From Beaufortia kweichowensis (lineage: Eukaryota > Chordata > Actinopteri > Cypriniformes > Gastromyzontidae), in the NCBI GenBank assembly GCA_019155185.1, contig CM032802.1, positions 5,432,501 through 5,496,500 on the forward strand: a DNA stretch of 64,000 nt, read 5' to 3'. Both the position numbers and the translations under genes were made by a program. Shown in pieces: positions 1 to 13,478 of the stretch; within the stretch, counting starts at the first letter, position 1; the number at the start of each line of letters is the position of its first letter. The notes beneath the pieces were generated by a model, which saw only the letters and a list, made by a program, of their open reading frames with translations, made no database searches and was not told the DNA's origin.

Positions 1-43
1 GAGAGGGAGAGAGAGGAGAGAGAGGAGAGAGAGGGAGAGAGAG
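1..43. repeat. GA-rich microsatellite (cut by window start)
   Basis: The window opens in an imperfect purine array of GA units broken by GG steps. It probably continues upstream of the window, so its full length is unknown. It is pure purine on this strand and has no coding meaning. Confidence 0.9.
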
Positions 44-2208
44 TAGTGTTGTCAGTTTAGACTTCTCCACATAATCAAATGAAAGTGAAAGGAAAGGCTC
101 TCATGTGGAGCGGAGACACACAGGTATTACGCTCGGCATGTGAATGCACTCATTTGCATATACACGGTGGCGCACGGCCCCGAATTACTGATGTTCTGCT
201 CAGCGAAAGCGATGAGGTGAAGAGAAGTACTCACGAAAAACAACGCTGCTTGTTAGAAGAGGAGAATAAAATCGTAACTCAAACAACCAGACATCTGGGG
301 AACCTCAGGATGGACGGGGCAAACAGCTGAACATCTGTTTTAGTAAAAGGAAGTGCAAGTTGATTAATTAGTTACTGTGAGGAAACTAATGGTATTCAGT
401 GTAAATACCTGCTCTATTTGGGCTTCTTTAAAGCTAATATCTTATTCAGATTTTACGGTTATTTAGGTTACTGTACGATTGAGTGAACTCTAAGCCAGTG
501 CAGGGAATGTACGGTATGTGATCGGATGACATTTACAATGTTAGAACAATATCGCAGCACATCATTTTCTTTAACTTGCATTACATTACAGTATGCATTC
601 TTTTTTACAGAGAGACTTGCAGTTTCCTAGGTACTGAACCTACAACCTTTGCACTGCTAACGTAATGCTTTAGCAATACAGGAATAAATAAATTTAAATT
701 TATATGCAAAAGTGTTGTATTCATGTGGTATTCAAAAGATTTTAGCTAATACAACACAACTGTCGAACAGTTTTCTTGTCACAAAGCAATAATATCATGG
801 CGGTGCTGAAAATAGGCCAGATCCCAGCATGATTTTCATGGGATTGGATTGGAGAGAGTAAATGTTGAAACTGAGTGTATTTTACTGCTTTTCTGAGCAA
901 AATGAGAAAATGGAAAGACTTATTTGTGTTTATGTTGTGTCATATTTGGGTTTGAGAGTTTAGAAATTGGGCTATATTTAATTCATGTCGACTTGTGATT
1001 CTTCTCTTGTGTGACATTTTTCAGTTTTGCAATTTTGCATTTTTTATTTATTTAATTTAATTTTATTTAACTTTTTTTAACTATTTGAAATGTGTGTAAC
1101 CACAATTAGTAATGTTTAAATATGTATTTTACATGTACTTTAATATCTTTAGTGCTCGGAACAACCATTGCTCCACAAAACATCACCCAACATTAACATA
1201 TTTAAATGAGATCAAACCATCATGTTACAAAGCTGCTTAATATAAATCAGAGCTGTTAGAATTTATGTTAAACTGACATGTTCAATTGAGCAGTTTACAC
1301 TTTCCTAATATGCTTTCCAGGTGGTTGATTTTTTTTGAGCTATTGGGTGCCGTCCACATCACCAAGGACTGTCTATTGACTCAACACTTCAGCGTCCTGA
1401 CAGGCATGAAGGCCACGGCAAAGTGATAGATGACGCTAAAAGATTACCAGAGCTCCCGAAACAAGCTATCAGAGACAGGCAGAAAGACACGCACACCCGA
1501 ATCTATCCCTCGGATTTGATCCAAAATTTCAGCCCAGCTTAAAACCCCATCAATGTCTGTGACTACAGAGGTTACCGAAGTTAATGGATTTGTTAAAGGG
1601 CGAGAATGAGAGAAACACATATGGGAAGCAACTCTGAAAGATTTTTCCAGATATAGATCCTCGCTAACCTTGCCAAATAATCCCAAGGGAGGAATCAATT
1701 AGGTAAACGAAAATGGTTGAGATGGTACAGTATATGTCCCGTTTAGAGTCCGGATATTGAATAGCGAATGGCCTTATAGCTTTTAAGACATGTCTCCCTT
1801 AATCATCGGGTGAGTCTGTGATACAGGACAGATTCATTTGTAAAGAAAGAGATTTTCTTCCCAATCATGGAGGATCTTATTTCCTTAGATTTCTTGTGAA
1901 GTAGGGGGGAGGGCGTTTAATAGTTTTTGTAAGTTATTAGCTTTCAGGAGAAGTTTCAGGAGCTGATGAATATCAAACTGTCAGCGTGTTATTTGTACCC
2001 ATATTACACAGAAAGCTTATTAAATTATAGTCATCAATATCTGACAAATTGACGTGTTGCATGCATTCATTAATGGATAATGAAACGTGGTAGCATATCA
2101 GTGGGGTGTTGTGGGCTTCTGAAATAAGGGGTAAAGCTTCTCTTTCTTTGACAATTCTAATATGAATTTGTGCTTCAGTTCCATTTGGTGTTTGCACTGT
2201 ATTCAGGT
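44..2208. other. Non-coding single-copy AT-rich DNA
   Basis: No gene or repeat family is recognised. An IRF-like core, GAAAGTGAAA, lies at 81-90, which is a common chance match. From about 1,350 to 1,700 the base composition becomes more balanced and free of simple repeats, as often seen in conserved non-coding DNA, but no specific motif cluster supports a function. The 84-codon minus-strand open frame there resembles no known protein. Confidence 0.6.
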
Positions 2209-2372
2209 TTAACTTGATAAGATTTAACACTGCACATATTGTGCATATACATTACAATTTTCTATCCAATCGTAGAATTTTTAAATCTTTTTTTAAGGCA
2301 TTTTTTATAAATAATACTTAGGTTAAGCTTATTGTTATGGAAATTTGCAAGTGGTGACAGTTAACAGGTTAA
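2209..2372 (+). mobile_element. TTAA-ended MITE, short internally deleted copy
   Basis: This is the shortest of six related elements in the window. The left end is degraded but keeps CACTGCACATATTGTGCATA-like sequence. The right end is well preserved as GTGACAGTTAACAGGTTAA. About 160 bp remain, against 314-404 bp in the other copies, so the AT-rich middle and the subterminal hairpin appear to be lost. There is no coding capacity. The TTAA termini fit transposon groups that target TTAA, such as Kolobok or piggyBac; the group assignment is inference. Confidence 0.65.
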
Positions 2373-3189
2373 GAAAACAGTACTCTTCAGTAATAGTCAA
2401 AAGCATATTTCATATACTTTATTATTTGTACTGCACTGTTTTGTTTTATTTTTGACTTTTTTATTTAAAAAATTTTTTTATTGTAATAATAACTTTTTCT
2501 TATGATTAGTTAAATTCAGGTGCTATATTTAGAGGGTGCTTGCTTAAAACCAGCTCACTTTACAAACAAAGTTGAAACCCATTTCTGTTTTCTCATTCTG
2601 ACCCATTCTGGCCAGTTTTCAGGCAGCTTGTGAACATGATAAATGAACATTTTCACATTGATGCTGATATAAAGAACATGAACTATACTCTGGCATCACT
2701 GTTAGGCTGTGCTACTTAAGAAAAGTGAGTGATTTGTATTTGTTGATGTCACACATTTCACAATACTGTATTTTTGTCTTGTCACTTACTTTTCTTTTAC
2801 ATATTTCGACCTTAATCCATACTATTAAAGATGAAAATAGTCAAAACGTACTATACTGTACCAATTCAGTTCTTTATGACCTACATTGAGATCCACTATG
2901 ATCATGCTGACAGAGGACAAAGCGCTTAAATTCAAGGGAAAAATATTCCCCTCAACCAAAATTAGCATCTCTCTGTTGCTGTTGCCTCTCCACCACAACT
3001 GTTCTGTGATGACATGCGTGTCGCTCTGAAATCTGGTGCAATCAAATACATTTTCCCATTAATCCATCTCCTGACGGCTCTAAGTTGTTGTATTCTCCAC
3101 TTTGAGAAGACTGTTTTTACACAGTTCACAAGCTATTGTTCCATTGCAGGCTCAGAGAAAGTAGGGCAGTGCTTGCAAACCAGAAGATC
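2373..3189. other. Non-coding AT-rich DNA
   Basis: This is single-copy AT-rich sequence with short T and A runs. I see no gene, repeat family or strong motif in it. Confidence 0.6.
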
Positions 3190-3520
3190 CCATGGGGGGA
3201 ATGAAACTTTGTAGAACTAAAAGACAGAGATTTTCCAACCAAACAATCTCAATAATGCAAATAAGATACCGCCACGCTGTGGAAACCGCATCTGTCGCGT
3301 CCACCTGCGAGACACCGGCCCACCGCACCTTTGATGAGCCTTACAGTGAACAGGAGATTCATTTGAAAAGATCTCTATAAATAAAATTGGTACAAAGGCC
3401 TTGAGCTCCTTTACGTTATGCCCAGTAGGAGCGGTTACGTTTGATGTGCCTGTCGGCTGCCGCAGTGTCTGGTTATTCGGTTTTACTTCTCCAAAGCCTT
3501 CACTAAGTGCCCCTTTCAGT
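3190..3520. promoter_or_regulatory. Candidate conserved non-coding / enhancer-like segment
   Basis: The patch is richer in GC and CpG than its surroundings and lacks simple repeats. It holds an exact POU octamer, ATGCAAAT, at 3,255-3,262, followed directly by an AAGATA GATA-type site. The 62-codon frame across it matches no known protein. The regulatory reading is inference. Alignment to other teleost and tetrapod genomes would confirm or reject it. Confidence 0.2.
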
Positions 3521-3976
3521 CTAAAAAATCAGGTCACATTTACATAGAACACGGTGTGAATGGCAAAACGGCAAACAGTTACAGCAGACAGAGCTCACAC
3601 CATAGGAAGCCATTGTTTATTCTTAGGTAGGCATCAAAGGAGAACGAGTTTCTGTGACAAGACCAAACAATGGAAAAGTCTTTAATAATTTACAATCCCA
3701 AGTAAGCAAATAATTATTTAATCACATGAAAGATATAATTAAGTAACTACTTACAAAAACAAATATGCAATTTTACGCACATTATATTGAAAAGGATTTA
3801 TTATTTTCTTGACGTCCGTAAAGTGCATCTTCCTAGGAAAGCCAGACAGCTAAAAGGAAAGTCTGCATAGAAATACAGACTTATAACGAAGCGCAACTAA
3901 ATATTAAGAGTTTGGTTATGCTACTTCAGGGTGTTATTTGCTGTAAAAAGGAATTAAAATACCTTGTAAATAGGTA

Positions 3977-3981
<5 letters not shown>
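3521..3981. other. Non-coding AT-rich DNA
   Basis: Nothing recognisable is present. The segment leads into the AT dinucleotide array. Confidence 0.6.

Positions 3982-4009
<28 letters not shown>
3982..4009. repeat. (AT)14 microsatellite
   Basis: This is a perfect alternating AT run of 28 bp, flanked on the left by imperfect TATATTAATA. A short AAAT tetranucleotide run follows at about 4,097-4,113. Confidence 0.95.
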
Positions 4010-6479
4010 CATTTAGTGGTGGTGCACTAGAGTGTGAATATGAAATGACTAAGGCTGCATACAATTCAATTATCCAATTTAGAGGGTTACTTTTGAATAA
4101 ATAAATAAATAATACTTAAATGGATTTTTCATTTAAACTCTAATTTTAGAATATATATCATTAGCACTCCAAAGTGCCTTAGCAAGTCACTTATGGGGAC
4201 TAAATGACAGTGTGACATTTTGTACTGCTCACTTTTACACTGAATGACTGCAATTATGAGTGGCAATGTAATGGGTTTTAGCAGGATTCAGAGCCGTGTA
4301 CCCTGGGATATTGAAATTCTCTCAAAGACACATGGATGAAAGAGGCAATGAAAGCATGTAGGAGTCAAGAATTAGATTAAAATGTAAGTTTGGGGGAAAA
4401 GTAAAGAGAGCGGTAGTAATTTTGTCTGTTATATGGTTATATAATATCTGCAGAGTTCTTGATGAATCCTTGAAGAGGATTAGAAGAGAAGCCTGATTTG
4501 TTTCGTAGTTGGGTGTGTTTGTATGCGTGATTTTGCTTTGACCCTGCATGCACCTGGAATTGACATGTGATCCTATTTTAAATGATTAGTTAAGACAGAC
4601 AATTTCTTTATTATTCCCTCCTTGTCCAAATGACAATATTGACATTATTATGTTTAGAGTTTATATGGGGGAAGAAGTGAATGCAAATGGGTGTGCTATT
4701 TTGGACACTGACAGAAATACAATGTGACAGAGAATATTGTCGTGGACATTTACTGTATGTCATAAACATAATGCTTAAGTTTAGGGTACCAACATAATAT
4801 TTTTACATTTATTGTGTAGAATAAAACGCTATTGTCCATCATTTAATCAGTTTCAACATATATTCATGGGGTTTTCTGTCAGTATTCTCCAGCTTACTAC
4901 TACCAGGTGGTCATCTCGTGTTATATCATTGAAAATGGTGACATTGTACATTGATCACACTCAAAATCAGAGTGCATTGTGGGTAAAAACAATGAATAAA
5001 TGTAGGGAATAAAAAGGTTACGACACCCACAGTATATAAGAGATAGAGACATTATTTTTAATTATTATAATTATTATAAAACATACTTGGCAGCAATGTA
5101 ACATGTATTGGTTTGTTTCAGGTTTTCCATCATCCATTTGTGTATTTAACAGTTCATTGTTGTTCCGAGTGGCATTTTTGCTTTCTTGCCCTAAATTTTA
5201 AAAATGTATTCACACTAGCCATCTGCATCAGCGCTTACTTGGTGATTGAGTAGTAACTAGTACATCAAATTTAGCACATACTTTCACAGAACATGATTTT
5301 TGATGCAGCCATAAAATGTAGTGATCAATGTACTAAAATATGTGACCACACAATGCAGCGAGCAGCCAATAAAAAACACATATTCCAAAACACTACCAGG
5401 TGTAAACACAGCCTCCGAATGTATTTTTACATGCTGACATGCATTATAATCTGTCATCTGTCAGCCATGATAAAGCACTGGTTGCCTGCTGGCACTTATC
5501 TAGGGCTCCTTTCATTACCCTTTGTTTTTGTCCCGGAGGACCATAACTGTCCTCAGACCAGTTATCTAGCTCTCCTCCAGAGCTTTCAGACATGCATTTG
5601 AAGGTAATGCAAACAGTGTCTCAAGGGCTTACCTAGATGCGTACATGGATGCATATAGTGCAGAAACTGGTCTCAGATCAGTGGATAAGGGCGAGCTCTA
5701 CTGTCACAGCAATCACTTCTCATAAAAACACTGTGGTGGAATTAGCAGTGGGATCTCTCTGAGGTTGCAGGCAGATCTCTTAGATTTGTGAGGCAGTTGG
5801 CAGGTGTTTTGTAGCACTATAGAGCTTTATACAGCTCTTTTTTAATTCCACGGCTGGAGGAAGTGATGTCAGATGTTAAACAGCAGCCTCTCAAGTCTGT
5901 GCCCTCCAGTTAGCGATGCTGTGCCCATTGGCTCAGAAGTGTCTGTCTTTGTTTCTGTGGTGAGGCAGGAGTTTAAGTTTTGTTCTGCTTGCAAAAGTAC
6001 TATAGTTTCACTGTGAAAAGTCTCAATATTAGTACAATGGCAGAAGGAGCCCTTTCTTGGTAAAGGTATAGTTACACATGGGAAGGATTTTTCTTATGCA
6101 ATAAGGTGAAGTGGTGTGCAAAGCAGCAGTATGGGAGGCATACTACATCATGGAGTGCCTAGGGCACTTTACTGACATGTCAAAGTGTGTCATGATTTAT
6201 GGGTAGTCAGTGACTTTGGATGGATGGAGGTGTTAAACTTCATGACTTGAATGATATTTTTCTGTGGGAAATGCGAAAGAAAAAAAGTATTTGAAGATTA
6301 TTAACAATGTTGAGTATATTTGGAAGTCCAAACTGCAGTTTGAGATCATCAGACTCTTTAAGCGCAGCGTGTACCATCTGTGTTTTCAGATTTGTTATAA
6401 TTGTTTCATGACACAGTTGTGTTAGTCTTCAGAATTCAGATAGACAAGGGAAGAGCAAGATGGAAAAGCTGTTGTGGAG
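4010..6479. other. Non-coding single-copy DNA
   Basis: No gene or transposon family is recognised across this stretch. Around 5,440-5,900 the composition is more balanced and CT-rich, which could hold conserved non-coding sequence, but no motif grouping stands out. The 102-codon open frame at 5,293-5,601 is Cys/His-rich without a recognisable domain and is probably chance. Confidence 0.55.
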
Positions 6480-7090
6480 CACAAAACTAAATGAGATTTC
6501 TTTGTGTGATTTGTGTAGCCGACAAATATTCATGTGCTAATGCACCGCGTTTTTTAAAGCCTGTTCATTTAGTCAATTCCCTCATTTATTTGATGGTGCA
6601 CAAGAAGTGCCCTCACTGCTTAACGTTAAATTTAACAAATGCAAATTAGTTTCGCTTCGATTAGTCCCTGGCGGTGATGTTAATTTCATCATCTGTTGCT
6701 CCCAACGGATCGTTGACCTCTGCCATCTAAGAGATGAAAAAGAAAATTCTGCAAAAATTCTTCAATCAGTCTCTGCCCTGCACAATCTTGGTGTTTATGC
6801 GTTTTCTCAAAGTTTCCTAAATAGATTACCAATTAGTGCACGGCCCAGTGTCTAGTTCCTGGCCTCCATTGGAATATTTGTGTACAATCAGATCAAATGT
6901 GAGCTTAACCAGCGTCACGCTAACCGCTCTGTTTCACGAATGCAATAATGCCCCGTTAATACTGCAGACGTTGTTTCCCGCTGTGAAATAACACACAAAG
7001 GCTGAAAGACGCTGGTGCTTCAAGGCATGATTTAATCAAAGAGAGCGATTATTGTTGACAAGCGTGAGATCTGAGGTGCAATATCAGCCA
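6480..7090. promoter_or_regulatory. Candidate conserved non-coding element with octamer site
   Basis: About 600 bp of complex, repeat-free sequence with scattered CpGs stands out from AT-rich flanks. A POU octamer ATGCAAAT sits at 6,639-6,646, preceded by AACAA (SOX-like) and followed by TTAG, so SOX, POU and homeodomain-like sites touch each other. Several further TTAAT and GATTAG-type homeodomain cores lie nearby. This composition is typical of developmental enhancers in gene deserts. That is inference from composition and motifs only. Confidence 0.25.
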
Positions 7091-9365
7091 TGCAAAATAC
7101 TACATACAAACCATATATGACTCATAAGCTCCATGAGACACACACATACACAGCACAACACTCGCTGCAGGAATGTCCTTTTCTCTAACTGTCATCTTTG
7201 GGTTTTGTAGCCATGGGAACAAAATGTGATTAAATGTTAATGTTGCATTTTTTACTAACAGTTATGAATGATTCACCAAAGCTCACAAATTAGTTTAAAG
7301 GTGATGATTTATTAATGGAATATAATATTAGTCCACAAATTTACATTTCAATTTGTGGTTTTAGCTGCTTTAAATATAAAACAAAAATAATAATACAATA
7401 CATATGTAAAGGACCCACTGTGTGTGCTTGTATATTAGTTTGTATACGAGGACATAAATGTGTATAATGACGTGGCTCTTAAAGGTGTGTCATTGGTGTT
7501 GCTTTGGTTTCTGGATGTATAAAGGATTTTTAATAAAAAAAAATAACATGTTCATTGGTGACATAGTTTTCAGTGTGCTCCATCATACAAGTTTTGAGGT
7601 GACCTTGGTACCATTTTTTTTTTTAATTAGCCATCCTTGGGAGGATTTAAGGTTGAAGACTGTGATCAATTTTTTTTACTTTCTGAAGTCAGAAAGTCAC
7701 TGTTTTGACTTACAAACAAAGTTTAATCATACTGTGTCTCTGTAATACTGCAAGCTGTTGGCCGAGCATTGATGTACTAAAATGGCCAAAACACTTTCAA
7801 AGACCTTACAACCTTTATTCTTTTAAAGACCTTGCATTTTAATCAAGTCCTCAGGGTTTTTTTATTTGAAAACTCACATTTAATGTTTCGTCACTGATTT
7901 TGCTTTAAAGGTTTACACTGGACATTAAGCTGTTAACAACGCAGTAGCAGAATTGTTTATCTAACAAGAGCTACCAGAAATGTTTTTAGAAGCAAACACT
8001 GAAACACATTAATAGTCCAATGAACTGCATAGCATCCCAACATTATGCAGAATTTAATCATGAAATTGGTTTAATGGAAAGTGGCTATTTTGTAAATGCA
8101 TAAACAACATGCAGTCTTTGATGTCAGCAACAAAAGATATGGAAAGCAATTTTATGTTCATTGTGCAATCATAGATACGCACAATTATATGGACTAGTTG
8201 CATTTTAATGTTTGCATTCAACATTGTATTTTCTCAGCAGTCCATAACTAACTTACAAAACAAACCCAAGACCCATCATTGGAGATCCACTGGTTTTCAT
8301 CTCTTTATGTGTTCACACATGATAAAACTTAGTAGTCAATGCAGTGTTTCTGTTGAATACTTTATATTCTTCAATTATAATCTCCATTATTAAGTTTCTA
8401 TTTTGAATCAAGTTACAGATCAACATTCTTTTGAATCTGATATTGATTCTGGCCACCTGTCTACAACACTAAAGGCTTTTGCTAAAGAAAATGTGTTAGG
8501 TCATTGTGTATGGAAAACAAGATAGGCACAGCATGTTTCTTAACAGGGAGAAGGTGGTTGTTTTTGAGTGCTTTCAGCCATGACGGGTGTGAGTAATTAC
8601 TGCCATATCGTTGCTTATGTTGTCATGGCAGTGGTAAGACTGTGATGGATGTGACTGTCTCATACTTACATGCTTTAGAAGATAGTGACAGCAGTTTGCA
8701 GAAGAACAGATGAGATGAGCAGGGCTCGATCGCTGGAAGTGTCTCACATATAGAAATTCTCTTTGTATAAGCGTTCTCATTTGTAACGAATTGGAGATGG
8801 TTGCGCCTGTCAGTTAACCAGTAGTTTCACGGTTTTAACTGGATGTTGTGTGCTGTGGTGCTTGTGTTTACATATATTGCATACATAGTTTTTGTATGTA
8901 CAGTATTTTATATATTTACTCAAGAAAAACATTCAGTGAAGGAAAAAGATTCATTATTATTGTTTATAATGCATGATGGAGTGCTGTGTTTTCCAAACCA
9001 GCATGTAAATCACTTTTTATTAAGCAGACCTTTATTTTACCATTACCAAAGCTGTCAGATACAAAGGTACTGTATAAAGCCAAATAATATCAAGATATCT
9101 TCAGCAGTATATCAGCTGAGCAGAATGTGATACAACCAGACAAGGGTGTTTCACGTTAGGAACAGAAATGTTAATGTTCATCAGAAAGATTGATGAATGT
9201 GTAGATATCATGTTGATAGAAAATGCCAGATACATTTATGTTATGTGATTGCACATGATGTGGACCATTAATGAGATCTGCGTCTGCAACGCAGTCATGC
9301 ATACGTGCATGCAAGTGGTGAAAGATAAATGAATGCATGAGGGAAGAGAGGACAAAACCAACAGC
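7091..9365. other. Non-coding AT-rich DNA
   Basis: Single-copy AT-rich sequence with T runs near 7,615 and 7,670. No gene, RNA or known repeat family was recognised. Confidence 0.6.
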
Positions 9366-9622
9366 TGAAAAATCATTCATCATTTACTTACTCTCATGTT
9401 ATTCAAAAGCTGACTTTCTTTCTTCTGCAGAACACAGAAGAAGATATTTTGAAGAATGTTGGTAACCAAACAACATTGACCCCCACGGACACAAAACTAC
9501 TGAGACATTTCTCAAAATATCATCTTTTGTGTCTTGCAGAAGAAAGAGTCATATACAGATTTTGCCTGAAATGAGGGTGAATAAATGATGACATTACTTT
9601 TTTTAAGTGAAATATCCCTTTT
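9366..9622. mobile_element. Angel-type palindromic MITE copy
   Basis: Two arms face each other. The left arm runs CATCATTTACTTACTCTCAT, then a CTTTCTTCTGCAGAACACAG block and TTGGTAACCAAACAACATTG. The right arm returns with CAAAATATCATCTTTTGTG, GCAGAAGAAAGAGTCATA and GATGACATTAC, ending in AAATATCCCTTTT. This matches the layout of a very abundant cyprinid foldback element whose ends resemble TTAAAGGGATAGTTCACCC. It is about 257 bp, non-coding and diverged. The family name is from memory of fish repeats, not a database search. Confidence 0.8.
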
Positions 9623-12600
9623 CCTATTTGCTATAGTCTAAGAAAAGTTAGGTCACTGAAGGCATTCAGTGATTTTGTCAGGGACAAAATAAATGTTTCC
9701 ATCTACTTGTGTGGAAATAATACAAGCAAACATTTATTTAGTCATTTCAACAGCCTTGTGATATATGATTGTGAATTTACAGGCACCATTGGGGGTTAAC
9801 AATAGCCCTGCGGTCTCCAGCATCAGTGACTGTCATACAAAATGCGAAGTCTTTAAGGGTTCAGTGTAATTATTAACATTAGGTTTGATTAATGAATTTG
9901 TTCCTAAATTGGAAATTCATATTTAGATAACATAATTGCTTTGCTGAGAAACATAATTCCTATAGAAAGAGGTGTTTGTACAGTAGTTAAATCCAAGATT
10001 TAATATACACTTATGTATTCAGCATAATGCCTATCCGATACACTGAAATGAAATGTACATTCACAAAATCCCTCAATGGCTGGCATTTATGTTTTCCTTG
10101 TTGTACATCCAACTGAGATTAGATGTGCGTTTCTGTCAGGAGAAGATAACACTAGACAGAGGATAAATGTAAGGATTACCACAAGCCCTATAGCACCACA
10201 GAAATGACACGTGATCCTATAATAGCAGTAGATTTTAATCCACTAGGGGAAACATGCTTGCAACATGCTCACTTATCTTGGCCTTTTATACACATCTTCT
10301 CTGCATTTAAGCCTTTGAGCTGTTTATCCACTGGCAAAAACAAAGTGTTACTTATAAAACACAATCTAAGAAGGTTTGACAACTAAGAATAAACTGTTGT
10401 CAGGTCTTACTATGTATAAAGTTGTAGTAAAAAGTATACATTTGTTTTGAGCATCTGTAAGGTGGTTATGTGTGTAACAGAAAGGGAAAGGATGAGTCTC
10501 TTTAATGGACATCTGAAGGGTTTATTCAGTTTTGTTATACATAGAACAAGTGTCAGTCTGCCATGTTGAGATTCTATGACTTTCCCACAAGTCACATTTT
10601 CTTATTAAATAAATTAATCATGTTACAGTGAATATCTTATTTGTCAATTCCATATTGACCAGCACAACATAAACAAAATAATAAGTGCACCTCTAACGTT
10701 TAAGGTGTTTAACTTAAACACAAACCCATTTGCATATGTCATATGCAAAGCAAAACCAAGTTGTGCCAAGTTTGTTTTTTTAGCAAACCTGAAACATTAT
10801 TTTACAAGATTCCTTTCAGACATTTTATAGAATGTGCGCTGTCATTATTCTGTCATCTTTAGGTGTCTCTGTCACAACATAAAACTATCAAGCTTTACCT
10901 GTAGAAAAATACATTTCACTCAGATGCCAACCTCGGGACATGCTTTTCTTCAAGGAAATCTATACAAGTTATATTTTAACACACAAACGGAGAGATACCC
11001 ATGGACCCATACTTGCAATCTATGATTCATATCCCAGAATGCACTACTGCTATAAATACTTCAGAAGTGGTGCTGTAATGTCTGCAGGCAAAGAGAAGCT
11101 CTGAACTGACCCATATCAAACAATAGAGCTAAAGAGACACAAACACACAACCGTCATCACAAACACAAACAAAATGAAAGAACCTTTAGTGAGTTTATTC
11201 CAGAACTTCGAGCCAGAACGCTACAAATGCTAAGCTCACAATGTTCTTATGACCATAGACAAAGGCTCTTCCTACAATAGCCAATAAATCCGGAAACGCA
11301 ACAATATCTAGTGTGTGTGTGGGCTGTAATTCCCTCGGAGAGCTCTGTTCTGTCAAACGTGGGGTTTGGAGAGGATGGAAATGAAGGCCAGTTTACACAA
11401 ACAATAAGAATAAAAAACACCAAACAAGAAAATGATTTTCATTATATGACATTATATAACATGAATTTGAATTAAAATCTTTTATCTGAGCCTTAAATTT
11501 AACAAAGGTGCTAAAGAAAATAAATTGCCTTTAGGTATCTAAATTTCAGGTTTAACAAAACGTGGCCTGAATTTACCCTACATAAATTTATTAAACAATA
11601 TGACAAAATCATTGTTTTTATGTATTTTTGTTTTAAATATATGCACACATGTTTATTTATGTTCCATTTATATGCGTTCATATGCGGTCCCAAAGTGTTT
11701 TCCTCAGAGACGACAGATCCACAGTATGAGGTCCCTGAGGACTTTGAATCCTCATATCACAACTCTCAGGACAGGGTCATAAGTCTTTGAAAGGATTTAG
11801 CTTGAACCGTTAGATGTTATTTTATGAATTTTATCCTCAGTGGTATGAAACTTCTTTCAGCAGTTTTTTTGGTGTTTATTGGAGGGTATCAGGTGCATGA
11901 TGATGATGCAATGTTCACTACTTTCTCATAGCAGTAGAAAGCTTCAATAAACCATCTAATGTTTATTCCTTTTAAGACTGCTATCGTTCTTCTGAAACAT
12001 CAAGTGTGTTTCTTAATATGCAAGCAGCTGTTACTCTGTGTAATTACATCTAATGATGCCTAAAGCTTCACTTCCAAAAAAAAACAAGGTCTGCTTTACA
12101 TCAAATGCTGTAAGAGCTTCTGTTCAATTTATCAAAACTTCAAATACTGTAGCTTTACTATATTTATTTGTCCCTATAAATGCAATAACCTTTTTTCTAG
12201 GTGTGCTGAGTACAGTTACAGACTGGATGCTGCTTTAGAATTGAACATGATGGAACAGAATCACTTTGGCTAAATCCACAATGGCGCTTGATTTACAATT
12301 AAAATCAATTTAGCGTATTCAAAGCTACAGTATATGGTGTTCTGAATGAGGCTGGAGGTTACATATTGAAAGTGTGGGTGGGTTGAATACTTTCTGGTCA
12401 GCGGTGGTATGTTTTCACAGTAATAAAGCTTCATTTTACATATTGGTCTATGTACAGTACACACTGTAATTTAATACACGTGTCACTCCTACACCAAGTG
12501 CTTCATCAGTGCTCCTGTATTCCCATGCTTGTCTAATGCCCGAAACTTTGTAGTGTGGCCATGAAATGCTTTAAATCCATAAATCATATTTAGATCTCAC

Positions 12601-13478
12601 TAAACGAGCTCAGGTTTGCCTTCGCTAAAAATCGCAAGTGTGCAGTCTAAGGATATCCATCATTTATCATGGCGGGAAGTTAAGCATTCTGCAGATATTA
12701 AATTGAGTGGAGGAATAAGAGGATACATGATCTCACGGACAAATTGATTCATGCGGGGATATCAGTCATTGAGAGCAAATGAATGGAAATACCTCATTCA
12801 GCCCACAACCAGTATGCAATATTTAGAAAACACAGTCTGGTTCAGAAGATTATCAGAGCACATTTTTTATTTATTTATTTGGTTATTTATTACGTGACTG
12901 TGTATTGCTCTATATTAGCTAGACCCTTGAAATAAACCTTTTTGTCTGAGGGAGGCATTTCTAATCTAATGAAAATTTGCTCTGTTCCAACACCAGTGAG
13001 AGTGGAGGCAGCGTTTCAAGATATTATAGACTCGCCCCTCAAAATGTAGCTGTTTTAAAGCATGGATGGTCTAATTTTGCTGCCTCCCAAGATACCTCAT
13101 ATTAGACAAATTGTTAGACACATGCTTTTAAGTTTTAAGCTGAAGATTTTTGTGAATTAAAAGTTAATGATAAAATACATAAAAAGTTGAACATCAGTTG
13201 AAATGAGAATGCTATTGTGATGCCTATGTAGTGTAATACACTCAGCTGACATTTTGATAAAATGCATATGTATCATAATATTATTATAATATTTAGAAGA
13301 AACTTCAAAAAACGAAACTAAAATTCAACATTTATTTCTATAACATTACAAATTTCAGTAAAATTTTTGTTTTATATACAATTTGTTAATGAATGGACAA
13401 CATTAAAAGTTTAATTTATCCTTGTACTGTAAATAACAAAAATGGAATATGTCTGTCACTGAAAAATAAAACTGCATT
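9623..13478. other. Non-coding single-copy DNA
   Basis: No gene or transposon is recognised. Two points stand out: the near-perfect palindrome at 10,729-10,749 (listed separately), and a balanced, repeat-free patch at about 12,560-12,830 that could be conserved non-coding sequence. The rest is AT-rich without clear signal. Confidence 0.55.
10729..10749. promoter_or_regulatory. Palindromic octamer/E-box site
   Basis: TTTGCATATG is followed by one T and then its exact reverse complement CATATGCAAA, giving a 21-bp perfect inverted repeat with a one-base centre. Each arm holds an octamer-like TTTGCAT core for POU factors, and each inner edge a CATATG E-box. Binding of a POU dimer is a plausible role but is inference; a chance palindrome is possible. 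Confidence 0.3.
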
